Numbered from the stretch's first letter, positions 6,538 through 14,435 are shown. The stretch is DNA of 15,069 nucleotides from an uncultured Eubacteriales bacterium (GCA_900548625.1 URLO01000050.1:1-15069), one strand, 5' to 3'. Notes: generated by a model not told the origin, from the letters alone. Translations and numbers: made by a program.

Positions 6538-6566
6538 TTTACATCTCTTGACGGAAATGTTATAAT
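6538..6566 (+). promoter_or_regulatory. Promoter of the hydrolase-acyltransferase gene
   Basis: TTTACA (6538-6543), exactly 17 bp, TATAAT (6561-6566). The ribosome-binding site GGAGG at 6587-6591 and the GTG start at 6600 follow, giving a leader of about 27 bases. A TTGACG at 6549-6554 is too close to the -10 to be used. Confidence 0.75.
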
Positions 6567-6599
6567 AAAAAATAATCACCAAAAAAGGAGGGGCCGCGA

Positions 6600-8762
6600 G
6601 TGGGGCTGCCTGCAAAGCTGGTTCGTTCCCAGCTCAATTTCTTCAAACCGTTCGTCGCCAACTGCTCTCTGGAGGTCACGCGCAGGGGTCAGGACAAGCT
6701 CGGTGAGCTGATGGAGGCCATCCACCGGCACGATGTCTTCGTCCGCGACCACGATTTCGGCCTGTTTCAGGGTGCATGGATCATCCCCAAGGACGAGCGG
6801 CGGCAGGGCGTCGTGCTGTATCTGCACGGCGGCGGCTACACCTGCGGAAATCTCGACTATGCCAAGGGCTTTTCTGCGACGCTTGCCGACGAGTGCGGCG
6901 TGCGCGTGTTCTGCGCAGCCTACCGGCTCGCGCCCGAGGACCGCTTCCCGGCGGCGCTGGACGACGCGCTGGAAAGCTACCGCTATCTTCTGAAAAAGGG
7001 CTATACGCCGAAGCAGATCCTGCTGTGCGGCGAGAGCGCGGGCGGCGGGCTCATCTATGCGCTGTGCCTGAGGCTCAAGGAGCTGGGGATGCCGCTTCCG
7101 TGCGGCCTGATCGGCATTTCGCCGTGGACAGATCTCACAGGCTCCGGCGAATCATACATCAAAAATGTCGATATCGACCCCTCCATGACGCCGGCGCTGC
7201 TGAAATTCTATGCCGCGTGCTACACCGACGACCCGGAAAATCCGCTCTGCTCGCCGCTGTTCGGCGACCTCACGGGTCTGCCGCCGTCGCTGCTGTTCGT
7301 CGGCGGAGACGAGGTCATGCTCGACGATACGCGGATGCTGCATGAAAAGCTGCTTGCAAGCGGCTGCCAGAGCAAAATGATCGTCGCGCCGGAGCGCTGG
7401 CACGCCTATGTGCTGTATTATCTCAACGAAAACATGTCCGATTTTGACACGATCGGCGATTTCATGACGAAGGTGCTCTCGCCTGCGAAAAAGCTCCGCT
7501 GGATGCAGCTTGACAACGCGGCGAAGATCTATCCCGCCGCCAAGCGGCGCGGCTGGACGAATTATTTCCGCCTGTCCATGACGCTCAGCGAGACGGTCGA
7601 TGTGCCGGTACTGCGCTCGGCGCTGGACGTGACGGTGCGCCGCTTCCCGTCGATCGCGGTGCGGCTGCGGCGCGGCGTGTTCTGGTACTATCTCGAGCAG
7701 ATCCCCAACGCGCCGCCCATCGAGGAGGAGCGAAGCTATCCGCTCGTCCATGTGCCGTTTGACGACGTGCGCAAGTGCGCCTTCCGCGTGATCGTCTACC
7801 GCGAACGCATCGCGGTGGAGTTCTTCCACGCCGTCACCGACGGGACCGGCGGCATGATCTTCCTGAAAACGCTGGTGGCGGAATATCTCTGCCAGAAATA
7901 CGGCGTGCAGATCCCGGCGGAGCACGGCGTGCTCGGCCGGCTGGAGGAGCCGTCGGAGGAGGAGCTGGAGGACAGCTTCCTGCGCTATGCCGGCGAGCGG
8001 AAGGCCAGCCGCAAGGAATCGACCGCATGGCATCTGAGCGGCACGCGCGAGCCGGACGGCTTTTTGAATCTCACGACCATGATGCTCAGCGTCGAGAAGG
8101 TCAAGCAGTGCGCCGGGCGGTATCAGGTCAGTGTCACCGAATTCATGGCGGCGGCCATGCTCAAGGCCATCTGCGAGATGCAGGCGGAAACGGTGCCGCG
8201 CCGCAGCCGCCGCAAGCCGGTGAAGGTGCTCATCCCCGTCAACCTGCGCGGCCTGTTCCCGAGCCGCACGCTGCGGAATTTTGCATCGTATGTGACGCCG
8301 GAGATCGACCCGCGCCTCGGCGATTATACCTTTGAGGAGATCTGCCATGTCGTTCACTACCGTATGGGCCTTGAAAACGACCGCCGGATGATGGCGGCGA
8401 AGATCGAGACGAACGTCGCCAGCGAGCGCATCCCGATCCTGCGCATCATGCCGCTGTTCATCAAGAACATCGCCATGAAGGCCGTGTTCGATGCGGTGGG
8501 CGAGTGCAAATCCTGCCTCTGCATGTCAAATCTCGGCGCGGTGAGGCTGCCCGAGGAGATGGCGCGCTTTGTCCGGCGTGTTGATTTCATCATCGGGCCG
8601 CAGGCAAAGGCTCCCCACAACTGCGGCATTTCCGCGTGGGACGGCACCATCTATGTCAATTTCATCCGCAACACCCGCGAGCCGGAGCTGGAGTCTCATT
8701 TCTTCGGCGTGCTGCACCGTCTGGGGCTGAACGTCAAGGTCGAAAGCAACCAGCGGGACTGA
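6600..8762 (+). CDS. Alpha/beta hydrolase-acyltransferase fusion protein
   Basis: A 720-residue two-domain protein without signal peptide. Residues about 1-290 are a hormone-sensitive-lipase-type (HSL, esterase family IV) alpha/beta hydrolase: oxyanion-hole motif HGGG (76-79), nucleophile elbow GESAG (Ser146), AYRLAPEDRFPAALDD (107-122), and likely acid Asp237 (GGDE) and His268 (RWHAY). Residues about 300-720 resemble the alcohol-acetyltransferase/condensation-type CoA-dependent acyltransferases: LDNAAKIYPAAKRRGW (304-319) is the usual N-terminal start, FFHAVTDGTGG (408-418) carries His410 and Asp414 in the HxxxDG motif, and SNLGAVRLP (643-651) is a family hallmark. One chain could therefore cleave and form acyl esters; substrates are unknown. 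The start is GTG 6600, 8 bases after GGAGG, the only start with such a site. The following zinc-ribbon membrane gene is 15 bp downstream. Confidence 0.88.
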   Translation: MGLPAKLVRSQLNFFKPFVANCSLEVTRRGQDKLGELMEAIHRHDVFVRDHDFGLFQGAWIIPKDERRQGVVLYLHGGGYTCGNLDYAKGFSATLADECGVRVFCAAYRLAPEDRFPAALDDALESYRYLLKKGYTPKQILLCGESAGGGLIYALCLRLKELGMPLPCGLIGISPWTDLTGSGESYIKNVDIDPSMTPALLKFYAACYTDDPENPLCSPLFGDLTGLPPSLLFVGGDEVMLDDTRMLHEKLLASGCQSKMIVAPERWHAYVLYYLNENMSDFDTIGDFMTKVLSPAKKLRWMQLDNAAKIYPAAKRRGWTNYFRLSMTLSETVDVPVLRSALDVTVRRFPSIAVRLRRGVFWYYLEQIPNAPPIEEERSYPLVHVPFDDVRKCAFRVIVYRERIAVEFFHAVTDGTGGMIFLKTLVAEYLCQKYGVQIPAEHGVLGRLEEPSEEELEDSFLRYAGERKASRKESTAWHLSGTREPDGFLNLTTMMLSVEKVKQCAGRYQVSVTEFMAAAMLKAICEMQAETVPRRSRRKPVKVLIPVNLRGLFPSRTLRNFASYVTPEIDPRLGDYTFEEICHVVHYRMGLENDRRMMAAKIETNVASERIPILRIMPLFIKNIAMKAVFDAVGECKSCLCMSNLGAVRLPEEMARFVRRVDFIIGPQAKAPHNCGISAWDGTIYVNFIRNTREPELESHFFGVLHRLGLNVKVESNQRD

Positions 8763-8777
8763 AAAGGAGTTGGATCT

Positions 8778-9476
8778 ATGTACTGTGTAAAATGCGGCGC
8801 GGAGCTTGCTGACAGCGAAAAGAAATGTCCGCTCTGCGGGACGACGGCCTTCCACCCCGACGTTTCGCGCAAGCTCGCCGACCCGCCTTATCCCACTGAG
8901 CGCCGTCTGCGCGCGGAGGATGTGAACCGCTCGGGCGTGCTGTTCGTGCTGACGGTGCTGGCGCTGCTTCCGGCGGTGATCTGCCTGCTGTGCGACTGGC
9001 GCATCAACCATGCGATCGTCTGGTCGGGCTTTGCCTCCGGCGCGATCGTCCTCGGCTATGTGCTCATCATTCTGCCGCTGTGGTTCCGCCGCCCGAACCC
9101 GGTCATCTTTGTGCCGGTCGATTTTGCCGCCATCGGGCTGTACCTGCTGTACATCAACTGGGCGACCGGCGGACACTGGTTCCTCAGCTTTGCCTTTCCC
9201 GTCACCGGAGCCATCGGCCTGCTGGTCAGCACGGTCGTGGCGCTGACGCGGTATCTGCACGCCGGATACCTGTACATCTTCGGCGGCGGCATGATCCTCG
9301 GCGGAGGTCTGGCGGTGCTCATTGAGTTTCTGCTGAACATCACCTTCCACACGCACGAGACGCTGTTCTGGTCGATCTATCCGCTGGCGGCGGGCGTGAT
9401 CCTGGGGCTGATGCTCATTGTGATCGCCATTTGCAAGCCGCTGCGCGAGTCTCTGCGCCGGAAGTTCTTCCTCTAA
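8778..9476 (+). CDS. Zinc-ribbon multi-pass membrane protein (DUF6320-like)
   Basis: A 232-residue protein. It opens with a zinc ribbon, CVKC (3-6) and CPLC (17-20), four cysteines spaced to hold one zinc. A short hydrophilic linker with PPYPTERR follows, then about six hydrophobic segments (roughly 53-73, 80-101, 110-127, 134-155, 163-189, 197-219) and a basic tail RESLRRKFFL. The layout matches proteins I know as DUF6320, though I could not run a profile. Function is unknown. It starts with ATG 8 bases after AAAAGGAG, 15 bp behind the hydrolase-acyltransferase gene with no terminator between, so the two are very likely one transcript and may act together at the membrane, for example on a lipid or acylated cell-surface product (inference). 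Confidence 0.82.
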   Translation: MYCVKCGAELADSEKKCPLCGTTAFHPDVSRKLADPPYPTERRLRAEDVNRSGVLFVLTVLALLPAVICLLCDWRINHAIVWSGFASGAIVLGYVLIILPLWFRRPNPVIFVPVDFAAIGLYLLYINWATGGHWFLSFAFPVTGAIGLLVSTVVALTRYLHAGYLYIFGGGMILGGGLAVLIEFLLNITFHTHETLFWSIYPLAAGVILGLMLIVIAICKPLRESLRRKFFL

Positions 9477-9510
9477 GTGTGCGCGGCAGGCGCGAATGCT
9501 GCGAGCTTTG

Positions 9511-9549
9511 AAAAAATGAAACGCGCCGCCCCCCATGGGGCGGCGCGTT
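9511..9549 (-). terminator. Terminator of xpaC-telA
   Basis: AACGCGCCGCCCC (9520-9532), loop CCAT, and its 13-bp complement (9537-9549). On the minus strand the stem is followed by a T-rich tail (TTTCATTTTTTC), a good rho-independent terminator 14 bp past the telA stop. On the plus strand it may also stop transcripts of the converging membrane-protein gene, although no T-run follows in that direction. Confidence 0.75.
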
Positions 9550-9562
9550 CTGTATCTCCCGG

Positions 9563-10702
9563 TCAGGCTTTTCTCGCCTCGAGGAGCTTCTGCTTCAGCT
9601 CGCCCTCGATGCGGCGGAGCTGCTGCTCGGCCTCCTTGCGCTTCTGCGCGCCCTCGGTCTGGATGCTGAGGACCTCATCCAGCGTGGAGATGAGGCGCTC
9701 GTTCGTGTGCTGGAGCGTTTCGATGTCCACGATGCCGCGCTCCGACTCGCGCGCGGTCTCCACAGTCGCCATCTTGAGCATGTCGGCGTTTTTCTGGAGG
9801 AGCTGGTTGGTCACATCCGTGACCTTCCGCTGCGCCTCCATCGCGCGCCTCGAGTTTTCGATGCCGAGCGTCAGCACGAGCTGGTTTTTCCACAGCGGGA
9901 TGGTGTTCATGATCGAGGTCTGGATCTTCTCGATCATCAGCGCGTCATTGTTCTGGATCATGCGGATCTGCGGCGCGGTCTGGAGCGAGATGACGCGCGT
10001 CAGCTCCAGATCGTGAAGCTTCTTTTCAAACCGGATGCACTTGTTCTCAAAGTCATTCGCGGCCTGCGCATCCTCTGGCAGACCGGACTGCGCAGCCTTC
10101 TCCCGCAGGGCAGCCAGCGTTGTGGCGCGCTCCTGCTCCAGCTTCTGCTTGCCGGCGAGGATGTACATCGTCAGCTCCTTGAAGTAGCTGAGATTCTTCT
10201 CATACATCTGGTCCATCACGGCGACGTCCTTCATCAGCTTGAGCTGATGCTTTTCCAGCTCGCCCGAGATGCGGTCAACGTTGACCTCCGCCACGGCGTA
10301 TTTTGCGCGCATGGTCTCGGCGCTGATCTCCGCCTTCTGGAAAAGACCCGCAAGACCCTTCTTCTTTTCCGGCTCGTCACAGGTCTTGAGCTCCACGAGC
10401 AGGCTCGCGACCATGTCGCCAAGCTCACCCATGTCCTTCGTCTTGACCTTTTCCAGCGCCGACTCCGAGAAATCGGCAATGTTCTTCTGCGCCGCCGCAC
10501 CGTACTGGATGACCTGGTTGGCGTCCGTCAGGTCGATCTGCTCGGCAAACGCGCGCACCGCGTTCTGCTCCGCCTCCGAGAGCATGGACATGTCCGGGCC
10601 GGCCTCCGGCGCGGGCGCCTTTTTTTCCTGCTCGGCAGGGAGGTCGGTCTTTTCGTTCAGATTCGGCGTCAGCGTCAGCTGCGGGATTTTTTCTTCCATC
10701 AT
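9563..10702 (-). CDS. telA: TelA-family toxic anion resistance protein
   Basis: A 379-residue TelA/KlaA (PF05816) protein. It is cytoplasmic, highly charged and almost wholly helical, with coiled-coil potential in the last third. The conserved core is clear: FEKKLHDLELTRVISLQTAP (225-244), QIRMIQNNDALMIEKIQTS (245-263), NTIPLWKNQLVL (266-277). Early family members were linked to tellurite resistance, and Gram-positive homologues affect tolerance of envelope-active agents; the biochemical role is unsettled. It follows xpaC by 12 bp, a classic pairing. AAGGAG stands 5 bases before ATG 10702; the adjacent ATG at 10699 has 8-base spacing and could be the true start. The N-terminal 40 residues are low-complexity (Pro, Glu, Lys). 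Confidence 0.92.
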   Translation of the reverse strand: MMEEKIPQLTLTPNLNEKTDLPAEQEKKAPAPEAGPDMSMLSEAEQNAVRAFAEQIDLTDANQVIQYGAAAQKNIADFSESALEKVKTKDMGELGDMVASLLVELKTCDEPEKKKGLAGLFQKAEISAETMRAKYAVAEVNVDRISGELEKHQLKLMKDVAVMDQMYEKNLSYFKELTMYILAGKQKLEQERATTLAALREKAAQSGLPEDAQAANDFENKCIRFEKKLHDLELTRVISLQTAPQIRMIQNNDALMIEKIQTSIMNTIPLWKNQLVLTLGIENSRRAMEAQRKVTDVTNQLLQKNADMLKMATVETARESERGIVDIETLQHTNERLISTLDEVLSIQTEGAQKRKEAEQQLRRIEGELKQKLLEARKA

Positions 10703-10714
10703 GTTATCTCCTTT

Positions 10715-11674
10715 TCATCGATCAACCGGAATCTTCTCTCCGGTGAGGCCCTCTGCCGCCATCATCCGTTCCATGACCTGAATGTCGGCGGTAATGTCCA
10801 CAACATCGCTTTCAAACAGCGAATCGAGCTGCGTCTGGAATGCGACGATGACCTTGTCCAGCATGTCTTCGATCTTCTGCATGCCCTCGTCGATGTTGCC
10901 CATGCGCATTCCCTGTCCCTGCAAAACCACATACTGCTGCAGCAGCTTGATCGTTGTCGGAAGATAGAAATTCAGAAACTGCCGGATCTGGCGGACATCC
11001 TCGGGATGCTGGCGCACAAAGTCAAAAATGCGCTCCGTCAGGATCTCAAGCTGCTTGAGCTGCGCCGAGATCTTGAAATCCGGGATCTCGTCGTTGAGGC
11101 GGCGGATCTCCGCGATGGACGTCTCGCCCTGCCGCAGCACCTCGTCCAGCTCGGCGTTGCCGGTCATTTTCGGCTCCGGCTTTGCGGGGGCCGGCTCCGG
11201 CTGCGGGCGCTCCTCCGCTTTCAGCATCGGCTTTTCCGCGTGCTTCTGCTCGATCTTTTTCTCCGGCTTTTTCTCCGCCGCATCCACCAGCTTGTCCGGG
11301 AAAAACAGGCGCAGCACGCCGAACGCCACCGCCGAAAGGACGGCGCACTTGATGATGCCGCTGAAGCTGTCCAGCCCGCCCGTGAACGCGCGTCCGAGCC
11401 ACATCGCCGCCACGCAGATCAGCGGGATCGGGGAGGGCTTGCGGATCTGCTTTTTTTTGGGCGGATGCGGCTTCTTTTCGATTTGTATCGGCTTGTCGTG
11501 CGTGTTCTGCCCTTCGCGGGCGTCCTTCTGTTCGTCCCGCGAGATATAGACGTACTTTCCCTTGCCGGAATCCCAGCCGACCTTATAGTTATGCTGCCCG
11601 TCGCCGGACTGATATGTGAACTTTTTTCCCTTGTCTTCGCCCATAGATACGCTCACTTTCGTATAACCGCTCAT
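10715..11674 (-). CDS. xpaC: XpaC-like membrane protein
   Basis: A 319-residue protein of the XpaC family (named for 5-bromo-4-chloroindolyl phosphate hydrolysis in Bacillus, although no phosphatase motif is evident). A polar N-terminus rich in Gly, Lys and Tyr (1-75) precedes two hydrophobic segments (about 82-96 and 105-125), a Lys/Glu/Pro-rich linker (133-170, PQPEPAPAKPEPK), and a conserved helical C-terminal domain with QFLNFYLPTTIKLLQQYV (232-249). XpaC and TelA genes are habitually adjacent and thought to act together in envelope stress tolerance. The start is uncertain: ATG 11674 lacks a clear ribosome-binding site and lies only about 13 bases after the predicted transcript start; an in-frame ATG at 11644 (residue 11) is an alternative. 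Confidence 0.85.
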   Translation of the reverse strand: MSGYTKVSVSMGEDKGKKFTYQSGDGQHNYKVGWDSGKGKYVYISRDEQKDAREGQNTHDKPIQIEKKPHPPKKKQIRKPSPIPLICVAAMWLGRAFTGGLDSFSGIIKCAVLSAVAFGVLRLFFPDKLVDAAEKKPEKKIEQKHAEKPMLKAEERPQPEPAPAKPEPKMTGNAELDEVLRQGETSIAEIRRLNDEIPDFKISAQLKQLEILTERIFDFVRQHPEDVRQIRQFLNFYLPTTIKLLQQYVVLQGQGMRMGNIDEGMQKIEDMLDKVIVAFQTQLDSLFESDVVDITADIQVMERMMAAEGLTGEKIPVDR

Positions 11675-11693
11675 CGCCTATACTGGATATTTT

Positions 11694-11722
11694 ATTTTAT
11701 AATAGCCCATGCGGAAAGTCAA
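11694..11722 (-). promoter_or_regulatory. Promoter of xpaC-telA
   Basis: Minus strand: TTGACT (11717-11722), 17-bp spacer, TAAAAT (11694-11699), embedded in an AT-rich patch. Transcription would begin near 11687, leaving an unusually short leader before ATG 11674. Confidence 0.6.
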
Positions 11723-11761
11723 GATAAGCCGGAGATCCCGCACAAAAACGAAACGTGCGCA

Positions 11762-11790
11762 TTGACACTGTACAGTGAAGCACTTATAAT
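11762..11790 (+). promoter_or_regulatory. Consensus promoter of rpe with palindromic spacer
   Basis: TTGACA (11762-11767), 17 bp, TATAAT (11785-11790): all twelve consensus bases. The perfect 12-bp palindrome CACTGTACAGTG (11766-11777) overlaps the end of the -35 box and the spacer, the position of a repressor operator. About 150 bases separate the expected start of transcription from the rpe start codon. Confidence 0.8.
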
Positions 11791-11803
11791 AGCGTTGTCC
11801 AAT

Positions 11804-11825
11804 GGGGCTGCCCGAAGGCAGCCCC
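11804..11825 (+). ncRNA. Structured leader hairpin upstream of rpe
   Basis: GGGGCTGCC (11804-11812), CGAA loop, GGCAGCCCC (11817-11825) is a perfect 9-bp hairpin beginning a few bases into the predicted rpe transcript. A second pairing GCGGCC/GGCCGC is possible (11834-11839, 11868-11873). No T-run follows either, so they are not ordinary terminators, and the leader matches no riboswitch I recognise. It could be an mRNA-stabilising 5' structure. Confidence 0.4.
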
Positions 11826-11949
11826 TATCTTAAGCGGCCGCCCGATGCGCGGGAGGAGCCTTGCGCGGGCCGCGCCGCACATTCATTACTATGCGCCGCC
11901 CACATTCTTTGGTGCGGATATTCTACATTTTTCACGTGGAGGTATTCCT

Positions 11950-12600
11950 TTGGTAAAAGTTTCCCCTTCTGTTTTGTCGGCAGACTTCGCCAATCTCGGG
12001 CGCGATGTCCGCGGCCTGTCCGCGGCGGGAGCCGACTATGTTCATATTGACGTGATGGACGGCCTGTTTGTTCCCAACCTGTCGCTCGGATTTCCGGTCA
12101 TCTCCGCCATTCGCCGGGATACGGAGCTTCCGCTCGATGTGCATCTGATGATCGAGCGGCCCCTCCGCTATGTCGAGCGCTTCTGCGAGGCCGGCGCGGA
12201 TATTCTGACCATCCATGTTGAGGCCGATACGCCGGAAAACACGATGCAGGCGCTCGAGAAGATCCGCGCGTGCGGCGTGCGCCCTGCGATCTGTGTCAAG
12301 CCGCGCACCCCGGCAGAGGCCGTGCTGCCGTATCTGCCGCTGTGCAGCCTGATCCTCGTCATGACGGTGGAGCCGGGCTTCGGCGGCCAGTCGTTCATGG
12401 CGGACATGATGCCGAAGGTGCAGGCCATCCGCAGCTGCATCGATGTGCAGAACCCCGCGTGTGAGCTGGAGGTCGATGGCGGCATCAACGAGCAGACCGG
12501 AAAGATCTGCACCGCCGCAGGCGCGAATGTGCTCGTCGCGGGAAGCGCCTACTTCCAGGCGCCCGACCGCGCCGCGTTTGTCACCGCGCTGCGCGGCTGA
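11950..12600 (+). CDS. rpe: Ribulose-phosphate 3-epimerase
   Basis: A 216-residue TIM-barrel enzyme that interconverts ribulose 5-phosphate and xylulose 5-phosphate in the pentose phosphate pathway. The family blocks are intact: SPSVLSADFANLGRDV (5-20), HIDVMDGLFVPNLSLG (32-47) with metal and catalytic His32 and Asp34, DVHLMIERP (63-71) with His65, VEPGFGGQSF (140-149) at the phosphate site, and EVDGGIN (174-180) with catalytic Asp176. The start is TTG 11950, 7 bases after GTGGAGG; the upstream in-frame ATG at 11845 would add 35 residues unlike the family. Monocistronic, with its own promoter and terminator. Confidence 0.96.
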   Translation: MVKVSPSVLSADFANLGRDVRGLSAAGADYVHIDVMDGLFVPNLSLGFPVISAIRRDTELPLDVHLMIERPLRYVERFCEAGADILTIHVEADTPENTMQALEKIRACGVRPAICVKPRTPAEAVLPYLPLCSLILVMTVEPGFGGQSFMADMMPKVQAIRSCIDVQNPACELEVDGGINEQTGKICTAAGANVLVAGSAYFQAPDRAAFVTALRG

Positions 12601-12617
12601 GAGGAAAAAGCTGTGAA

Positions 12618-12649
12618 ACAGGCGGCCGCCCATGCGGGCAGCCGCCTGT
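12618..12649 (+). terminator. Terminator of rpe
   Basis: ACAGGCGGC (12618-12626) pairs with GCCGCCTGT (12641-12649), with extra pairing inside the loop (GCCC/GGGC). It is followed by GTTTCT, a short T-rich tail, 18 bp after the rpe stop. Confidence 0.65.
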
Positions 12650-12739
12650 GTTTCTAAAGAGCGCTTTTCCGGGCGCGGAACATTTCTGCGTCTCTTTCGT
12701 CTGAACATATGATAAATAAGAAAAGGAGGCGAACACACG

Positions 12740-13117
12740 ATGGGTTTCTGGTTCTTTATGCTGGCCATGGTGCTGCTGATCCCGCTGTCGATGCTGTTTC
12801 TGGGGCGCTATTTCATCAGGCATTCGCCGACAAAGATCAATTATGTCTTTGGCTACCGGACGCGCATGTCGATGAAAAATCAGGACACATGGCGGTTTGC
12901 ACACCGCCACTTTGGAAAGACATGGTATGTCTGCGGCCTTGTGCTCACGCCGCTGAGCGTGCTGGGCATGCTGCTCGTGCTGGGCAAAGACGAAAACGCC
13001 GTCGGCATCGCGGGCACGGTGCTCTGCACGATACAGCTTCTGCCGCTGCTGCTTTCGATCATCCCGACCGAGCGCGCGCTGCGCAAGACCTTCGACAAGG
13101 ACGGCAACCGCCGCTGA
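12740..13117 (+). CDS. SdpI-family membrane protein
   Basis: A 125-residue protein with three hydrophobic segments (about 3-22, 62-82, 88-108). Between the first two is the SdpI-family signature FGYRTRMSMKNQDTWRFAHR (37-56) with HFGK following. In B. subtilis SdpI gives immunity to the SdpC toxin and signals to SdpR; most homologues, like this shorter one, stand alone without toxin genes and their role is unknown. No sdpABC or sdpR gene is nearby, so immunity should not be assumed. ATG 12740 is preceded by AAAGGAGG (12722-12729), 10 bases away. A TATGAT at 12708-12713 could be a -10 box, but its -35 is poor. Confidence 0.88.
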   Translation: MGFWFFMLAMVLLIPLSMLFLGRYFIRHSPTKINYVFGYRTRMSMKNQDTWRFAHRHFGKTWYVCGLVLTPLSVLGMLLVLGKDENAVGIAGTVLCTIQLLPLLLSIIPTERALRKTFDKDGNRR

Positions 13118-13166
13118 GGTGCGCCGCTTTGCGCAATGTCCCTCTTCCATTTTTGCAAAAATGCGA

Positions 13167-13172
13167 TATACT
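13167..13172 (+). promoter_or_regulatory. Possible -10 box of pepT
   Basis: TATACT at 13167-13172, 34 bp before the pepT start codon. The hexamer 17 bp upstream (CTTCCA) is a poor -35, so readthrough from the SdpI-like gene, whose stop lies 88 bp before pepT, is also possible. Confidence 0.35.
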
Positions 13173-13205
13173 AGAAGCACCACAATCATACGAAGGAGCG
13201 TTATC

Positions 13206-14423
13206 ATGACGGTTATTGAACGGTTTTTGAAGCTTGTCTCCTATGAGACGACCTCGGATGAAAGCACCGGTACCTGCCCCTCCACACCGGGCCAGAGGGT
13301 GCTCGGCGCGGAGCTGGTGCGCCAGATGCAGGAGCTTGGCATCACCGACGCACACATGGACGAGCACGGCTATGTCTACGGCACCATTCCGGCAAACTGC
13401 GAGACGAAGGCCCCCGTCCTCGGCCTGATCGCCCACATGGACACCTCGCCCGACGCCGACGGCAAGGACATCAAGGCCCGCATCACCGACGTCTATGACG
13501 GCGGCGACATCGTTCTGAACGAGGAAAAGGGCATCCTCCTGTCCCCGAAGGATTTCCCGTCCCTGAGCCGCAACGTCGGCAAGCACCTGATCGTCACCGA
13601 CGGCACCACGCTTCTCGGCGCAGACGACAAGGCGGGCGTGGCGGAAATTCTGGCGGCGGCCGATGTGCTGCTGCACTCGGATGTGCCGCACGGCGTCATC
13701 CGCATCGGCTTTACGCCCGACGAGGAGATCGGCTGCGGCGCGAACCTGTTCGACGTCAAGGGCTTCGGCGCGCAGTACGCCTACACCGTTGACGGCGGCA
13801 CGCTGGGCGAGCTGGAATATGAGAATTTCAACGCCGCCTCCGCAAAGCTCGTCATCCACGGCCGGAGCGTTCACCCCGGCAGCGCCAAGAACAAGATGAT
13901 CAGCGCCATGCTCGTCGGCATGGAGTTTCACGCCATGCTTCCGGCGGACGAAACGCCCGCCCACACCGAGGGCTATGAGGGCTTCTTCCACCTGAGCGAC
14001 ATCTCCGGCAACGTGGAGCAGGCGCGCCTGAGCTATATCATCCGCGACCACGACCGCGAGAAGTTCGAGCGCCGCAAGCAGCTCATGCAGGAGCTTGCGC
14101 AGAAGATCAACGAAATATACGGCGCTGGCACCGCGGAGCTGACCGTCCGTGACAGCTACTACAACATGAAGGAAAAGCTCGCCGGATGCATGTTCCTCAT
14201 CACCCATGCCGAGCAGGCCATGCAAAAGACCGGCATCACGCCCATCATCAGCCCCATCCGCGGCGGCACAGACGGCGCGCGCCTCTCCTATGAAGGGCTG
14301 CCCTGCCCCAACCTCTGCACCGGCGGTGAGAATTTCCACGGCCGCTTTGAGTACATCCCGGTCGAGGATATGGAGTCCATCGTCCGGATGCTCGTTGAGC
14401 TTTGCCGGAGCTTCACCGAATAA
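13206..14423 (+). CDS. pepT: Peptidase T (tripeptide aminopeptidase)
   Basis: A 405-residue M20B metallopeptidase that removes N-terminal residues from tripeptides in the cytoplasm. All expected metal and catalytic residues are present at the numbering known for PepT: His77 and Asp79 (HMDTSPD), Asp140 bridging the two zincs (GADDKAG), catalytic Glu173 and metal-binding Glu174 (PDEEIG), Asp196 (TVDGG) and His378 (ENFHG). The substrate-binding RGGTDGARLSYEG segment (352-364) is intact, and GRSVHPGSAKN (219-229) marks the dimerisation domain. Full length. The start is ATG 13206, 7 bases after AAGGAG; the frame's upstream extension to 13119 lacks such a site and does not match the family. Confidence 0.97.
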   Translation: MTVIERFLKLVSYETTSDESTGTCPSTPGQRVLGAELVRQMQELGITDAHMDEHGYVYGTIPANCETKAPVLGLIAHMDTSPDADGKDIKARITDVYDGGDIVLNEEKGILLSPKDFPSLSRNVGKHLIVTDGTTLLGADDKAGVAEILAAADVLLHSDVPHGVIRIGFTPDEEIGCGANLFDVKGFGAQYAYTVDGGTLGELEYENFNAASAKLVIHGRSVHPGSAKNKMISAMLVGMEFHAMLPADETPAHTEGYEGFFHLSDISGNVEQARLSYIIRDHDREKFERRKQLMQELAQKINEIYGAGTAELTVRDSYYNMKEKLAGCMFLITHAEQAMQKTGITPIISPIRGGTDGARLSYEGLPCPNLCTGGENFHGRFEYIPVEDMESIVRMLVELCRSFTE

Positions 14424-14435
14424 TTCCATGCACCA

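Noticed and set aside
7152..8357. 401-codon minus-strand frame opposite the fusion gene
   Set aside because: No recognisable motif, biased shadow composition, and it overlaps the conserved hydrolase and acyltransferase coding on the plus strand.
9707..11833. 708-codon plus-strand frame spanning telA and xpaC
   Set aside because: It crosses two well-recognised minus-strand genes and their junction; the residues are Leu/Arg/His-rich noise.
12740..13117. Sdp toxin-immunity system
   Set aside because: Only an SdpI-like protein is present; no SdpA, SdpB, SdpC or SdpR gene is nearby, so a toxin system is not supported.
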